A stretch of DNA of 64,000 nucleotides from Nemertoderma westbladi (Eukaryota; Xenacoelomorpha; Nemertodermatida; Nemertodermatidae), in NCBI GenBank assembly GCA_032718475.1, contig JAUCBJ010005825.1:1-64000 (forward strand), given 5' to 3'. The position numbers were made by a program, and so were the translations under genes. The notes beneath the pieces are model-generated. The model saw only the letters and a list, made by a program, of their open reading frames with translations. It made no database searches and was not told the DNA's origin. Position 1 is the stretch's first letter. Each line of letters begins with the position of its first letter. This document shows positions 10,339 through 19,873 of this stretch, in pieces.

Positions 10339-11800
10339 CTATAAAACTTCGGCGTGATCACCATGATGAGGTAGATTCACCGTCCTCAAGATGTCTAATG
10401 CGTTCGAAATAGCGTTCGCTAAGTTCAACAGCTCTAACGGAGTTGTAATCCTTCCGCCCTTACCCAAGTCTTCTACTATCGACTGTGCCATCTTGGTTTT
10501 ATTCCCGTAGATGTCGCTAAGCGTCTTCATTGCCAACTCAAATGCCCTTTCATTGCCGACGAAGTTGTCAGCAATGGCTCTAGGTTCTCGATGGAGCATC
10601 TGAAGCAAATAGTTTAACTTCTCGTTGGGAGTAAAGGTGCTGTTGGTTAGCTGCTCGTCGACATAGGTTTTAAAGGTCCTCCAATGCTTATGGTTGCCCA
10701 TAAACTTCTGGGGTTGTTGCCTCGGCAGTCCTTGCCTAGCAGCAAACTTACCTATGTCCCTAAGGGTTGCGTCGTTCCGGGTTAGCAAATGGTTTAGTTC
10801 CGCAGGGTTGTTAAGTCTGTTCCTTTCCCAGTGGTTCAAACTTACCTGCTCCGCGTCGGTCCTTCTTTCCTTATAGTTTCGGGACTTCTGACGTCTCATA
10901 TCTTCCTCTTCATCGCTTGACTCGGTGTCAGTCCTTAGCGCTCGCGATGGTTTGCGCGCCGAGGCCCTGATCCAAGCATCTTGTATAAACTTCTCAGCTG
11001 AGTTTTCGAAATTGGGATTATGGATATTCGGGACAGGCGTCCTTACCTGAGGTCTATGTGGTATAGTCTCCTCCGATATGCGTACTCGTTGACTAGGTTG
11101 GACTTTATCTGACTCAGGCCTGCTAGGATTAGAATTACTTCTTACCTGGGCTGCTTCCTTTAACCGTAGGTTGCTAAGCATGTCCGTTATAGGTTGGATG
11201 TGCGGCGATATAGCTTGCGCTAAACTAGCACTTAACTCATCCCTCGTAATAAATTCCTGGCTAGGGTTCTGTTGTATAGTCGGCTCTATCTGAGTAATCC
11301 GCTGTCTCTCATATGATCCCTCTTCCGGTTTAACCCGGAAGTTCTCCGTCGAACTGGGTCGGCGCTCCGTCCGCGTATTCCAAACCCGCGGGTTCGGTTC
11401 GCCAAATACTCGGCCCGTCGGAGTTTCTCTAAACTCTTCATCGTCTCGTTCAGTATGTAGTGGTGCGGTGTTCTGATGCCGTGGATTCTGCGCGATAGGT
11501 GAAGCACTAATACCAACTGGCGTGCGATATGTAGAGAACGGTTTAGCGATCCGTGTACTCGTAATAGCTGGACCGGGTATAGGAATTCTGGTCGTCGTCG
11601 ACTCGCGTATAGTCGGAGTTCTCGCTTCCTGTTCGGCCTTCTGCAGTGCGAACAGTTCTCGCAACTCGGTACCTACACTCACCCCACATTCTTCGATCAT
11701 TCGCATCCCCTTCTCGGCGATTTCATTCGCCTTCCTGGTCCGTTCTTCGCTCTCTAAATTTAATCTCGCACTTTCCAACTGCGAAGGGTTTACGTTGTTC
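10339..11800 (-). CDS. gag: BEL1 Gag middle part (linker and capsid-like domain)
   Basis: Begins, in the useful frame, near 11800 where the frame of the upstream gag segment is left. A Ser/Pro/Arg-rich linker is followed by an acidic stretch (TDTESSDEEEDM) and a helical capsid-like region with WRTFKTYVDEQL and LNYLLQMLHREPRAIADNF, resembling the DUF1759-type gag of BEL/Pao elements. The apparent ATG start at 12042 lies in an out-of-phase reading of the coiled-coil repeat and should be ignored. The frame stops at a UAG at 10339-10341 and is open again immediately after it. Confidence 0.75.
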
Positions 11801-13270
11801 TTCTTCCCTCGCTCGTCTCGCTGCGCTCTCTTCTTCCACTCGCTCCTTTTCTTCATACAATGCGCATCTTCTTTTCTCGATCTCGAGTTCGCGTTCCTTG
11901 CGTTCGCGTTCGAGTTGAAGCTCGCGTTCCTTCTGTTCACGTTCGAGTTTCTTGCGTTCGCGTTCGGCCTGGAGTTCGCGTTCTCTCTGTTCGCGTTCTC
12001 TCTGTTCGCGTTCGAGTTGAAGTTCGCGTTCTCTCTGTTCACGTTCGAGTTGAAGTTCGCGTTCTCTCTGTTCGTGTTCGCGTTCCGTTCGCTCGCGCTT
12101 ACTTATCTCTTCCAACTCTCGTAACTCCGCGTCCAACTTACGTGTGCGCTCCCGTTCCCGCTCGGCCTCCTTCCGTGCTTCCGATGCACACAAAACTTCC
12201 GCGTGCTGTTCGTCTAGTCGGCGTCTTCTCTCTTCCGCCGAGTTGTGAGAAACAAGGGATCTAGCACATATAACTTTCCCTCGCGCGTGACTAACCTGGG
12301 AATCGCCACTGTCTCTAGATGCATTGTCGGGGGGATGCAGCATGCCGATCCTAGTAGTAGTAGTGTCGGGTGGAGTTAACGTTCTCTGTTGGATATTCTG
12401 CACCTGACCCGGTACCACCACTCCACTCTGCATCAGCCAGCTAGTAACTTCCCTCTGATACCGGCGCTCTTCTTTATCTTGGATCACTTCCCGCTCCACT
12501 AAGTCTCTCAACTCTGCGTCACTCACCTGAGTTGCCTGCGCTTGTGATGCCCATAGCAGCCAGTTCTCCGTCCTAACTCGTCGGAATCGCTCCGATAACT
12601 CGCGGTGCTCCAACAAGGCTGCTAAAACCCTGTCGTAAATCCTCGTCGCCACGTCGCTCGACTGAGACTCTACTGCCTTCTTCGCTAGGACTGCAAGCTC
12701 CTCCGTCTGCTTGAATAACGCTGAGTTATATCCTCTTCTAATCTCTACTAACTCTACCCTTCCGATGTTCGCTGAGTCAGCTAACATCTTCCTTACCTTG
12801 TCCGTCGTCCGAGTTATATGTCCGGCATGCGCGCGAAGTTTCTTCTTTATCGCAATGTCTAGTTCTCTCTCGCTTACCTGACTTACACTCGGTGGACTTG
12901 AAGGATTATTTCGGGAACTACGGGTACTTCTAACAGCCGTTGGGACCACGGCACTTACCATACCCTCAGGTCTGGAAACCGGGCTCCGGGCTCTCGCTTC
13001 TGCTATACTACCCTCCCTATCACTCACCTCTGTCCGGGCTGCTGTACAGTCCTTCCTTACAGTAGCGGTAGGGGATCCTAATACTATTACCTCTGCTTGC
13101 TCTTCCTCACTAGTTACTGTCTCGTCCTCCTGTTCACTTACGTCAGCGTCGCTCGCTGCGTCGTCATAGTCGGCATTGTCGTCAACAGTAATATTTACGC
13201 TATCGTCAGTCGGTGGTCCTGCCGCCGTCTCATAGCTGTCCTCTAGTGCCTCCTTGTCTGAGACACTCAT
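11723..13270 (-). CDS. gag: BEL1 Gag N-terminal part (acidic head and coiled coil)
   Basis: Starts MSVSDKEALEDS at 13270 with a strongly acidic first 75 residues, then a helical region of about 200 residues, then a very long Glu/Arg-rich coiled coil made of short repeats of the type EREQRERELQL. Long N-terminal coiled coils occur in several gag families and would support particle assembly. The useful frame is left near 11790, where the reading continues one nucleotide out of phase in the next segment; the last 30 residues to 11723 are probably not native. A 39-bp in-frame addition at 12325-12363 derives from a LINE tail (see that entry). Confidence 0.8.
   Translation of the reverse strand: MSVSDKEALEDSYETAAGPPTDDSVNITVDDNADYDDAASDADVSEQEDETVTSEEEQAEVIVLGSPTATVRKDCTAARTEVSDREGSIAEARARSPVSRPEGMVSAVVPTAVRSTRSSRNNPSSPPSVSQVSERELDIAIKKKLRAHAGHITRTTDKVRKMLADSANIGRVELVEIRRGYNSALFKQTEELAVLAKKAVESQSSDVATRIYDRVLAALLEHRELSERFRRVRTENWLLWASQAQATQVSDAELRDLVEREVIQDKEERRYQREVTSWLMQSGVVVPGQVQNIQQRTLTPPDTTTTRIGMLHPPDNASRDSGDSQVSHARGKVICARSLVSHNSAEERRRRLDEQHAEVLCASEARKEAERERERTRKLDAELRELEEISKRERTEREHEQRERELQLEREQRERELQLEREQREREQRERELQAERERKKLEREQKERELQLERERKERELEIEKRRCALYEEKERVEEESAARRAREEEQRKPFAVGKCEIKFRERRTDQEGE
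12325..12370. mobile_element. Ultra-short LINE-B 3' end insertion in BEL1 gag
   Basis: Positions 12332-12363 contain ATGCAGCATGCCGATC followed by CTAGTAGTAGTAG, identical to the extreme 3' end of LINE-B seen at 17487-17512, 42460-42490 and 62550-62570. It is flanked by TGTCGGG at 12325-12331 and again at 12364-12370, which reads as a 7-bp TSD. Insert plus one TSD is 39 bp, so the gag frame is kept. Confidence 0.65.
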
Positions 13271-14463
13271 AGTCTAAATAATGTTTGCCTTCCGGAAAAA
13301 ATCTCGCAAAATTTCGAGATATAATTATAATTTAACCGAAATACGGTCAAATTATTTATCAAATAATCAGTTGGTCCAAAATGTCAAATAAATTCGCAAT
13401 GCAATATTGTGAATTTAATAAGGTATAGTTATAGCAAATACTAGCACAATATTTAAACAAAAATATTATTATATAGCTATTATATAGCATTTAAATACCG
13501 GTATGACACAAAATAATTTCTGAATCTAATACAAAATATTCAGAATAAATTTGCCACCCAAATAATTCCAATTTTGCATATATAGCTCTAATCAACGTAA
13601 TTTTAATTTCAAATATTATATGTATCCACTAGCGCGTGGCTACATCTTTGGGTTGCGACTCTCTCTAACTCTCTCTCTAACTTGAGCGATTCAAAAAACC
13701 ATGGCCGGCTAAACCTAAATATCCTAACTAATAAATTGAGTTCAGCTTCGCAGTTAAACAACCGGTAATTTTTTACTGCTTCCACAAACACAATGGTGCC
13801 AACAGAACAACTAACCTTGTTTGCTGTGAGATTCCACATCCGCGTCCAAAGATTCAGGCTTTTCGCTGATTGCAAACCGAACCCGCAGACCCACACGAAC
13901 CCCAAACTCAGAAGTTCCGTCTTGCCATGTATATCCAGATGGTATAAAATAACTAAGCGGTTACCTAACATACTGGTACAAAACTCTAGAATTTACAAAT
14001 AATTTTGACCGAAACTGAATTCTCGCAAACCTAGCTAAAATTTTCAAAAAACTTACTAATTAAAATTCGCCCTAAGGCCTAAGGAACTGCTGTATTCGCA
14101 ATTAGTAAAAACGCACTACCGTACATCCACTGTATGCAGTACAGTAAGTAAAACAGTACACCAACCTAACAGCCTAATTAATACTGTGTGTGGTACGGCA
14201 AACAAATGTCCTTCTACCGTACGCAGTGACAGCAATCAGCCTAATGTACTACTGTACTATTGTACGCGACCAGTGAATACAGTAATCTAAACTAACAGAC
14301 TAAGAATACACTCAATGTTCTACCGTATGCTATAGGCCTACAGCAGACAATATCACGTGCTCTAACTTATTACTTAATTACTGCAGTTACAGTAATCCTA
14401 CCTAACAGCCTAAGAATACACTCTTGACTGCTGCAAGCAACAGCCAATAAAAACGTGCTTTAC
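13271..14463 (-). other. BEL1 leader between LTR and gag
   Basis: No convincing gene; the open frame at 13609-13971 has no recognisable content. The region is AT-rich and has imperfect internal duplications such as CTAAGAATACACTC near 14300 and 14410. It should contain the primer-binding site, but I could not match one confidently. Confidence 0.5.
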
Positions 14464-16071
14464 AGTTAAACAACCGCGTCACCTATACTAACAGCAGAAC
14501 TGTTGAACAGACAAATACTGGTATACTTCTCTGCCAACCTAATAAGTTCCCGCCTAACCAATAAGACACCAAGACTGCTCTACTGTTAAATAAAGGCAAT
14601 CAGGAGCGTGCTATTACTAAATTGTAGGGCTGCTAAATACAAAACCGCTACTTACCGTTGGATGGTGCTAATCTGCCGTCCGCTAATATAATTTACTAAA
14701 TTTACACGGCACCTGCAAAATCGCTTGTTCCTTTCTCTGCCGATCACTCGACAGAGAGCTAACTGTTCGAATCTATGAGCCACGCGGGAATAACCAAAAC
14801 AATAAACCCGAGTCGGCTCCCTAAGCTTACTTAAGACGAGTGCGAGAGGCTTTGCACTCAGAGTATATTCTTACGTCTAATTTTACTACTATTGAAGCAC
14901 GCTATTGCCTACGTCTTTTCTAATCGCGAATACTGGGGGTTCCCTAACGGAATGTGTGAATGCGAGAATATTTAAAATAATAAAATAATGGTACGGTACA
15001 ATGTCTTTCGTGGGCAGTACCACTCCGAGTCTAAATTTGCCTGCGGCTGGCTTTAGGCCAGCAATTTACTAATGCGAGTTGCGTATTGAATACTGCGATC
15101 TAGCTTATTGCCCGCTAATGCAAATAACCGCTCAGCGTGAATAGTTTACGGTACTCTAAATTATTACCTTAGCTACTCTCCGCTATGCTGCGTACTAATT
15201 CTTAATTTCACTAATTAATTACAGTCACAAATATGTAACAGCGTACTAATTACTAAGAGTTCCAGAATGCGTAATTCTAATTTATTACACAACAGGTTTC
15301 ACTAGTAACAGTCTAATATACTGTATTACTTTGACCTAATCAGTAATCAATTATCGTAAACTAAGAAATAGAAATCAATCAACGAGCAAAGGGGCGCCTA
15401 CCTAAGCATTCGTAATCATAGGCACACTTCAGTAACACACCAATCAGCGTCAGCAATCACAGATCACAATGTACAACTTGCAATTATACAATCCGCAATC
15501 ATATAATTTGCCATGCAATTCGCTATCGTAAAGCACGCAGGCCTCTCCCAGTACGTCTAAGGCTTCCTAACTAACCCAATTCCTGCCCCCCTAATACTAC
15601 AAAATAGAGACAAAATCTGGATCATCAGCCCCCTAATTGCCGTACCAGCAAATGGTCTGCCCGCCACAACGCAAATTGCTCAACCGCAACGCAGGTCGCC
15701 CTCTATAACGCAAGTTGCCCGACCGCAGAAATCAAACCCGTGATAGCTAGCCCATCAAGGTTAATAACAGCAAGCCCGAAATCCAGGGTCCAACTGAACT
15801 TGCTACCCTGGAACTATCTACTTATATCGTATTACAAAATTACATAGGTAGGGCTACATACTATACAAAATGGATGAGTTCAAAATATATGGGCGTTTCA
15901 ATTTCCTTATCTAAATGTCACTGCGCTATTATACCTTATCTAAAATATTATACTGCATAACGGACTAATATTGCGTACAGTATAACGGACTAATATTGCG
16001 TACAGTATAACGGACTAATATATTATACTGCATAATGGCTAATAATGTGTACAGCGCCATATACCGTAACA
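14464..16071 (-). repeat. BEL1 5' LTR
   Basis: On the minus strand it begins TGTTACGGTATATGGCGC at 16071. The segment is collinear with the complete solo LTR at 34322-36601 except that it lacks about 660 bp present there at 35536-36206. Near its start it has 25-bp tandem units containing CGGACTAATATTGCG (15955-16030). The inner boundary at 14464 is inferred from where similarity to the solo LTR ends and has no clean CA terminus. Confidence 0.65.
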
Positions 16072-16096
16072 GCTCATCTATCCCATCATAGTAGAC

Positions 16097-17066
16097 ATGT
16101 ACCGTACAACAAGAGTCCCACAAGAAATGAAAACAAATAAGTTGGTGCCAGTTCCCAAGAAGGGCAACCTAACACTCTATGGTTCTTTTCGGGGAATCTC
16201 ATTGATCTCGATTGCTGCAAAACTATACAATAGAATTCTATTAAATCGCATCAGGGATCCCATTGAGAGACTGCTACGTGGAAATCAGAATGGGTTCCGT
16301 AAAGGTCGTGGGACCATGGAGCCCATTTTGGCACTTAGAAGGATAATTGAAGAGTTATCAAAAAAGAAAGACAGGCATCTGGCTGTTATCTTTGTTGACT
16401 TCTTCAAGGCCTTTGATTCAGTCTCTCGCTCACGTATGTTCAGCATACTTTCATTATATGGGATTCCTGATGAAATTATTGCAGCAATCAGATCAGTATA
16501 CGATGGATGGTTCGACAACATTTGTGTCTACTGTTGACAGTGACACAGAACCATTTGAAGTGTTATGGGGCGTCCTCCAAGGAGACACACTTGCACCATT
16601 CTTGTTCATAATTGTGGTTGACTATGTTCTACGCATGTCCTTAGATCATCATAATGATGATGGGGTGATGTTAACTCCACCTACTGGCTCCAGAAGTCGA
16701 GGAAATCCTGCCAAGTACCTAACTGATCTAGACATTGCTGATGACTTAGGAGTACTCTCAGAATCATTAGAGGGAGCCCAGCGGCTCCTCAACTCATTAG
16801 AACATGCTGCTTCTAGTGTTGGTCTTTTTATTAACTCCAGAAAGACCAAAATTCTGACAGTTAACTTTGAAAGTCCTCAGCAAGTCTCTGATCGGATGAG
16901 CATAAGCTCAAAGGATGGTATGCTTGAGCATGTGGACGACTTCTGTTACCTGGGATCATGGATCCGGAAGTCAGGTGAGGACCTTCGAATACGTAAGGGA
17001 AAGGCATTTGGAAGTCACCTAGAATTAATCGGAAACTTAAGGTCCGATTATTTAGAGCAGCAGTAG
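16097..17066 (+). pseudogene. LINE-B RT core, frameshifted
   Basis: The first segment (to about 16500) shows the fingers and motif A of RT: NQNGFRKGRGTMEPIL and VIFVDFFKAFDS. After a frame change at about 16505 the reading continues with GVLQGDTLAPFLFIIVVDY (motif B region). The motif C region near 16735 reads DIADDLGVLSE where copy 3 has FADD, so Ile replaces the aromatic residue. Then come SRKTKILTVNFE and the CYLGSWI thumb segment. A deletion near 17010 ends the frame. The encoded activity would have been target-primed reverse transcription. Confidence 0.8.
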
Positions 17067-17512
17067 TTCCAGTACTCCTCTACGGGAGTCCATGCTGGGC
17101 TCTAACTGCTGAGGACACCAAATCTCTGGATGGCACATTCACAAGAATGCTACGCCGGGTACATTGTGTCAAGTACAATGCACACATCTCCAACCAGACA
17201 CTATATAACATTGGAGGTGTCTCATTGGTTCCCCCAAGCTTGACACTAGAACAAAATCGCCTCCGCTTTGCAGGACATTGCTTTCGCCGTGAGGACCAGC
17301 CAGTGCATAATCTTGTACTTTGGCAGCCTCATGGAGTGAATAAGCATGGTGGACAGCCCATGACTTTCTTGAGACGCATCTTAAAGGACACTGGCCTTAA
17401 AGATGCGGATGATCTAGCAAATGTCATGGGTGATAGTGCAATTTTGTTGACAAGCCGGCACAGCATTCTTAAAAATGCAGCTGCAATGCAGCATGCCGAT
17501 CCTAGTAGTAGT
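17067..17512 (+). pseudogene. LINE-B RT C-terminal region
   Basis: Continuation of the LINE-B protein with PVLLYGSPCWALTAEDTK, RVHCVKYNAHISNQT and RLRFAGHCFRREDQPVHN, a His/Cys-containing tail seen in all three copies here. Relative to the other copies, the GDRELWQCNFVDKP region is altered by a 10-bp loss near 17435, so the frame runs past the normal stop into the minisatellite that follows. Confidence 0.75.
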
Positions 17513-17520
17513 AGAATGGG

Positions 17521-17760
17521 TGAACCCTCCGCATCATCGGTTGCTAGGGCCAAACCTTCGATGGTGTCAGTTGCTAGGGGTGAATCCTCTGCGTCATTGG
17601 TTGCTAGGGACAAACCTTCCGCGTTGTCGGTTGCTAGGGACAAACACTCCACGTTGTTGGTTACTAGGGATGGACCCCCCATGTTATCGGTTGCTAGGGA
17701 TGGACCCCACATGTTGTCGGTTGCTATGGACAGACCCCCAGCATCGTTGATTGCTAGGTT
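17521..17760 (+). repeat. 30-bp minisatellite, 8 units
   Basis: The core TTGCTAGG recurs exactly every 30 bases at 17541, 17571, 17601, 17631, 17661 (as TTACTAGG), 17691, 17721 and 17751. Each unit encodes a decapeptide of the type SVARDKPSAL in frame with the preceding LINE-B reading, giving an open frame up to 17803. It starts immediately after the LINE-B tail. Confidence 0.9.
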
Positions 17761-17803
17761 GTCATTAAAAATCATGGTGGGGAATGTGGCGAGTAAATAT
17801 TAA

Positions 17804-18299
17804 AAGATAAAACAAATGAAGGACTGTCAGCCACAGGTATGAAAAAATAGTAGGTAATTAGGTCTAGCAGACGTTTCGTAAGCCAATGGCTATCTTTATC
17901 AATGCTAAATTTTAAAAGTATTAATTATTGGGCACTGGACAGCAAAGTTACCGGTATATAGGCCTAGCAGTATATACTATACAGTATACAAAAAATAGAA
18001 CGCACATATACAGTAAAATTCAAATCTATTAACGGAAAAACATACAGTATAATGAAACATGTATAAACTACCACTACTTCACCTATTGTCTAAATAAACA
18101 TACTGACTTCATAACGAATTTCATAACGAATATAACTATATTTTATGTAAGTTTAATTTGTGCAATATTTTTAATATCTGAAACGGAATATTTTAAGTTC
18201 AATCAAAAGAAATATGGAAAAAAAGGGCGGCAAATTAGAATAAGCCATAGAATTGTATTAATTATTATAAAATTATATATTATTATGGGGTTATATACT
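17804..18299. other. AT-rich spacer, no gene
   Basis: No coding potential. Contains imperfect TACTATACAGTATAC-like words and poly-A/T. It may include the 5' UTR of LINE-C. Confidence 0.5.
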
Positions 18300-18331
18300 G
18301 CAAACACAACTCTAACACTGCATATACTTTT

Positions 18332-19084
18332 ATGGAATCTTTCAAAAATCTTCAAAGGATCAGAGAAATTGGACCAACTAAAATGGGTTTAAGAATAAAT
18401 AGAAAGCAAACGACAGAAATGATATATCAAATTATGTTACCATGTATTTTTAGTTTTCAGCTGTATCGTTCTTATGTATTAGACACAGTTTTAATATTTA
18501 TACTCACTTTACATATTCTACTACTAAGAGCAGGAGACATACACCCAAATCCCGGACCTGTACAGATGAACCAAACGCACGACTTGAAAACATACTTACA
18601 AGCACATACCCATGGGACAATATTTATACACATAAATAGCCGCAGTTTAATTAAACACATGGATGATTTACGTGATGCCTTAATGGGGTCCAAGAATGCC
18701 ATTGTGTCAGTATCGGAGACATGGTTAAAACGTTACCATAGTGATAAGATTATAAGTATTAATGGATTTACAACATACCGCCGGGATCGCAAATCACGGA
18801 AGGGGGGTGGAGTAGTAACTTATGTGCCAGATGGAATAAATAGTAAAATACGTCACGACATAAAATCATGTAATAGATTAGAATCCATATGGATTGAAAT
18901 GGATGGATATTTAATTTGTACACTATATAATCCCCCTAGGTCAAGAAATTTATTTTTTGATAACATATCGGAAGAGCTAGAACATGCATTAACATTAGAG
19001 CCAAATAAAAAAATCGTAATACAGGGAGACTTTAATATAAACATGTTAAAAGATAAACAAAATCCCAAAAAAAAAACAATTTGA
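18332..19084 (+). CDS. LINE-C N-terminus: 2A-like signal and endonuclease
   Basis: After about 40 residues there is a hydrophobic stretch (VLDTVLIFILTLHILLL) directly followed by RAGDIHPNPGP, close to the 2A ribosome-skipping consensus DxExNPGP but with His in place of Glu. An endonuclease domain then follows with FIHINSRSL, SETWLKR, GGGVVTYVPDG, YNPPRS and IQGDFNINML. The frame is lost at an A10 run, after which the matching sequence (EDLLNLYCISL and FSDHDFT) continues in other frames. The endonuclease would nick target DNA. Which ATG is used is uncertain. Confidence 0.8.
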   Translation: MESFKNLQRIREIGPTKMGLRINRKQTTEMIYQIMLPCIFSFQLYRSYVLDTVLIFILTLHILLLRAGDIHPNPGPVQMNQTHDLKTYLQAHTHGTIFIHINSRSLIKHMDDLRDALMGSKNAIVSVSETWLKRYHSDKIISINGFTTYRRDRKSRKGGGVVTYVPDGINSKIRHDIKSCNRLESIWIEMDGYLICTLYNPPRSRNLFFDNISEELEHALTLEPNKKIVIQGDFNINMLKDKQNPKKKTI

Positions 19085-19856
19085 AGATCTACTGAACTTA
19101 TACTGTATATCACTCATAAATAATGACACCTCTACAAGAATAACAAAAACCACTGAAACACTTATTGATTTAGTTTGTTCCAACATTGATGCCAAATTAA
19201 TATCTAATTTTTAGCGTACTGCCTTGTGAATTCTCTGATCATGATTTCACTATAATGGAAATAAACCATAAGATGAGTAACAGGATAAAACGACAGAACG
19301 AATGGGTAACATATAGAGATTTTAAAAACTTTAATGAAAATTTATTTAGGAATGAAATACATCAAATAAGATGGGAATCGTTGCTCACGGAATTTGATAT
19401 AAATAAACAATATGACATGTTTGAAACCAATGTAGAAATAATTCTGAATAAATATGCACCTTACAGAAGGAAACTACAAACTAATAGTACATCTGATAAA
19501 TGCAACAAAGATAGGGAATGGAGACAGTGGAGACAGTGTCTGTCTCCACTGTCTCCACTACAGAACTAGATAATTTACGAAAAGAAAAATATGCAAAATT
19601 TATGCAGTGGAGACAGACAAAAACCGATTCTGTATATAAACAATATAAGAAATTAAGAAATAAATTTAACTCTTTAAACAGCAACTTAAAAAATAAATAT
19701 ATCAAAAATAAATTTTTGGAAGCAACAGACAGCAGGAAAAGGTGGCAATTAATCAATAAGATTCTCAACAAAAAGAAAAAACTAAACCAAATATGCAGTC
19801 TAAAACATCTCGGAAATATTATAATAGATAAACAGAAAATACTAAAAAAATTTTAA
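19085..19856 (+). pseudogene. LINE-C endonuclease end and linker, broken
   Basis: The end of the endonuclease (CEFSDHDFTIME, containing the SDH catalytic pair) and the basic helical linker preceding the RT are readable but spread over at least three frames. A perfect 18-bp inverted repeat interrupts the linker at 19519-19557. Basic lysine-rich segments such as NKYIKNKFLEATDSRK are typical of this linker. Confidence 0.7.
19519..19557. repeat. 18-bp perfect hairpin
   Basis: Arms at 19519-19536 and 19540-19557 (GGAGACAGTGGAGACAG and its complement) with a TGT loop. A related GTGGAGACAG word occurs at 19605, so the hairpin may have arisen by local duplication and inversion. Confidence 0.9.
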
Positions 19857-19873
19857 TGAGACCTTTATAAATC

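Larger units (their letters stand above)
4883..16071 (-). mobile_element. BEL1, BEL/Pao LTR retrotransposon (minus strand)
   Basis: An element of about 11.2 kb read right to left: 5' LTR (about 14464-16071), leader, gag (13270 to 9604), pol (about 9700 to 4883). The order protease, RT, RNase H, integrase and the integrase-proximal C-terminal domain are those of BEL/Pao. Its right end, on the plus strand CCGTAACA, abuts LINE-B sequence that is continuous in another copy (AAAGCTCATC), so BEL1 inserted into LINE-B. The other end has no recognisable LTR. Confidence 0.85.
16072..17512 (+). mobile_element. LINE-B copy 1, 3' part (RT) interrupted by BEL1
   Basis: The downstream portion of an APE-type LINE with an RTE-like look. 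Its left edge is the BEL1 insertion point, with GCTCA as the presumed target; its right end is the short (TAG)n tail at 17502-17512. Compared with the other two copies it carries a 4-bp duplication near 16503 (ATGGATGG) and a deletion of about 30 bp near 17010, both of which break the RT frame. It is a dead copy. Confidence 0.85.

Noticed and set aside
11860-12264. Val/Arg-rich plus-strand frames opposite BEL1 gag
   Set aside because: Complement of the Glu/Arg coiled-coil repeat.
13609-13971. 120-codon frame in the BEL1 leader
   Set aside because: No recognisable content, lies in non-coding leader, and the length is compatible with chance.
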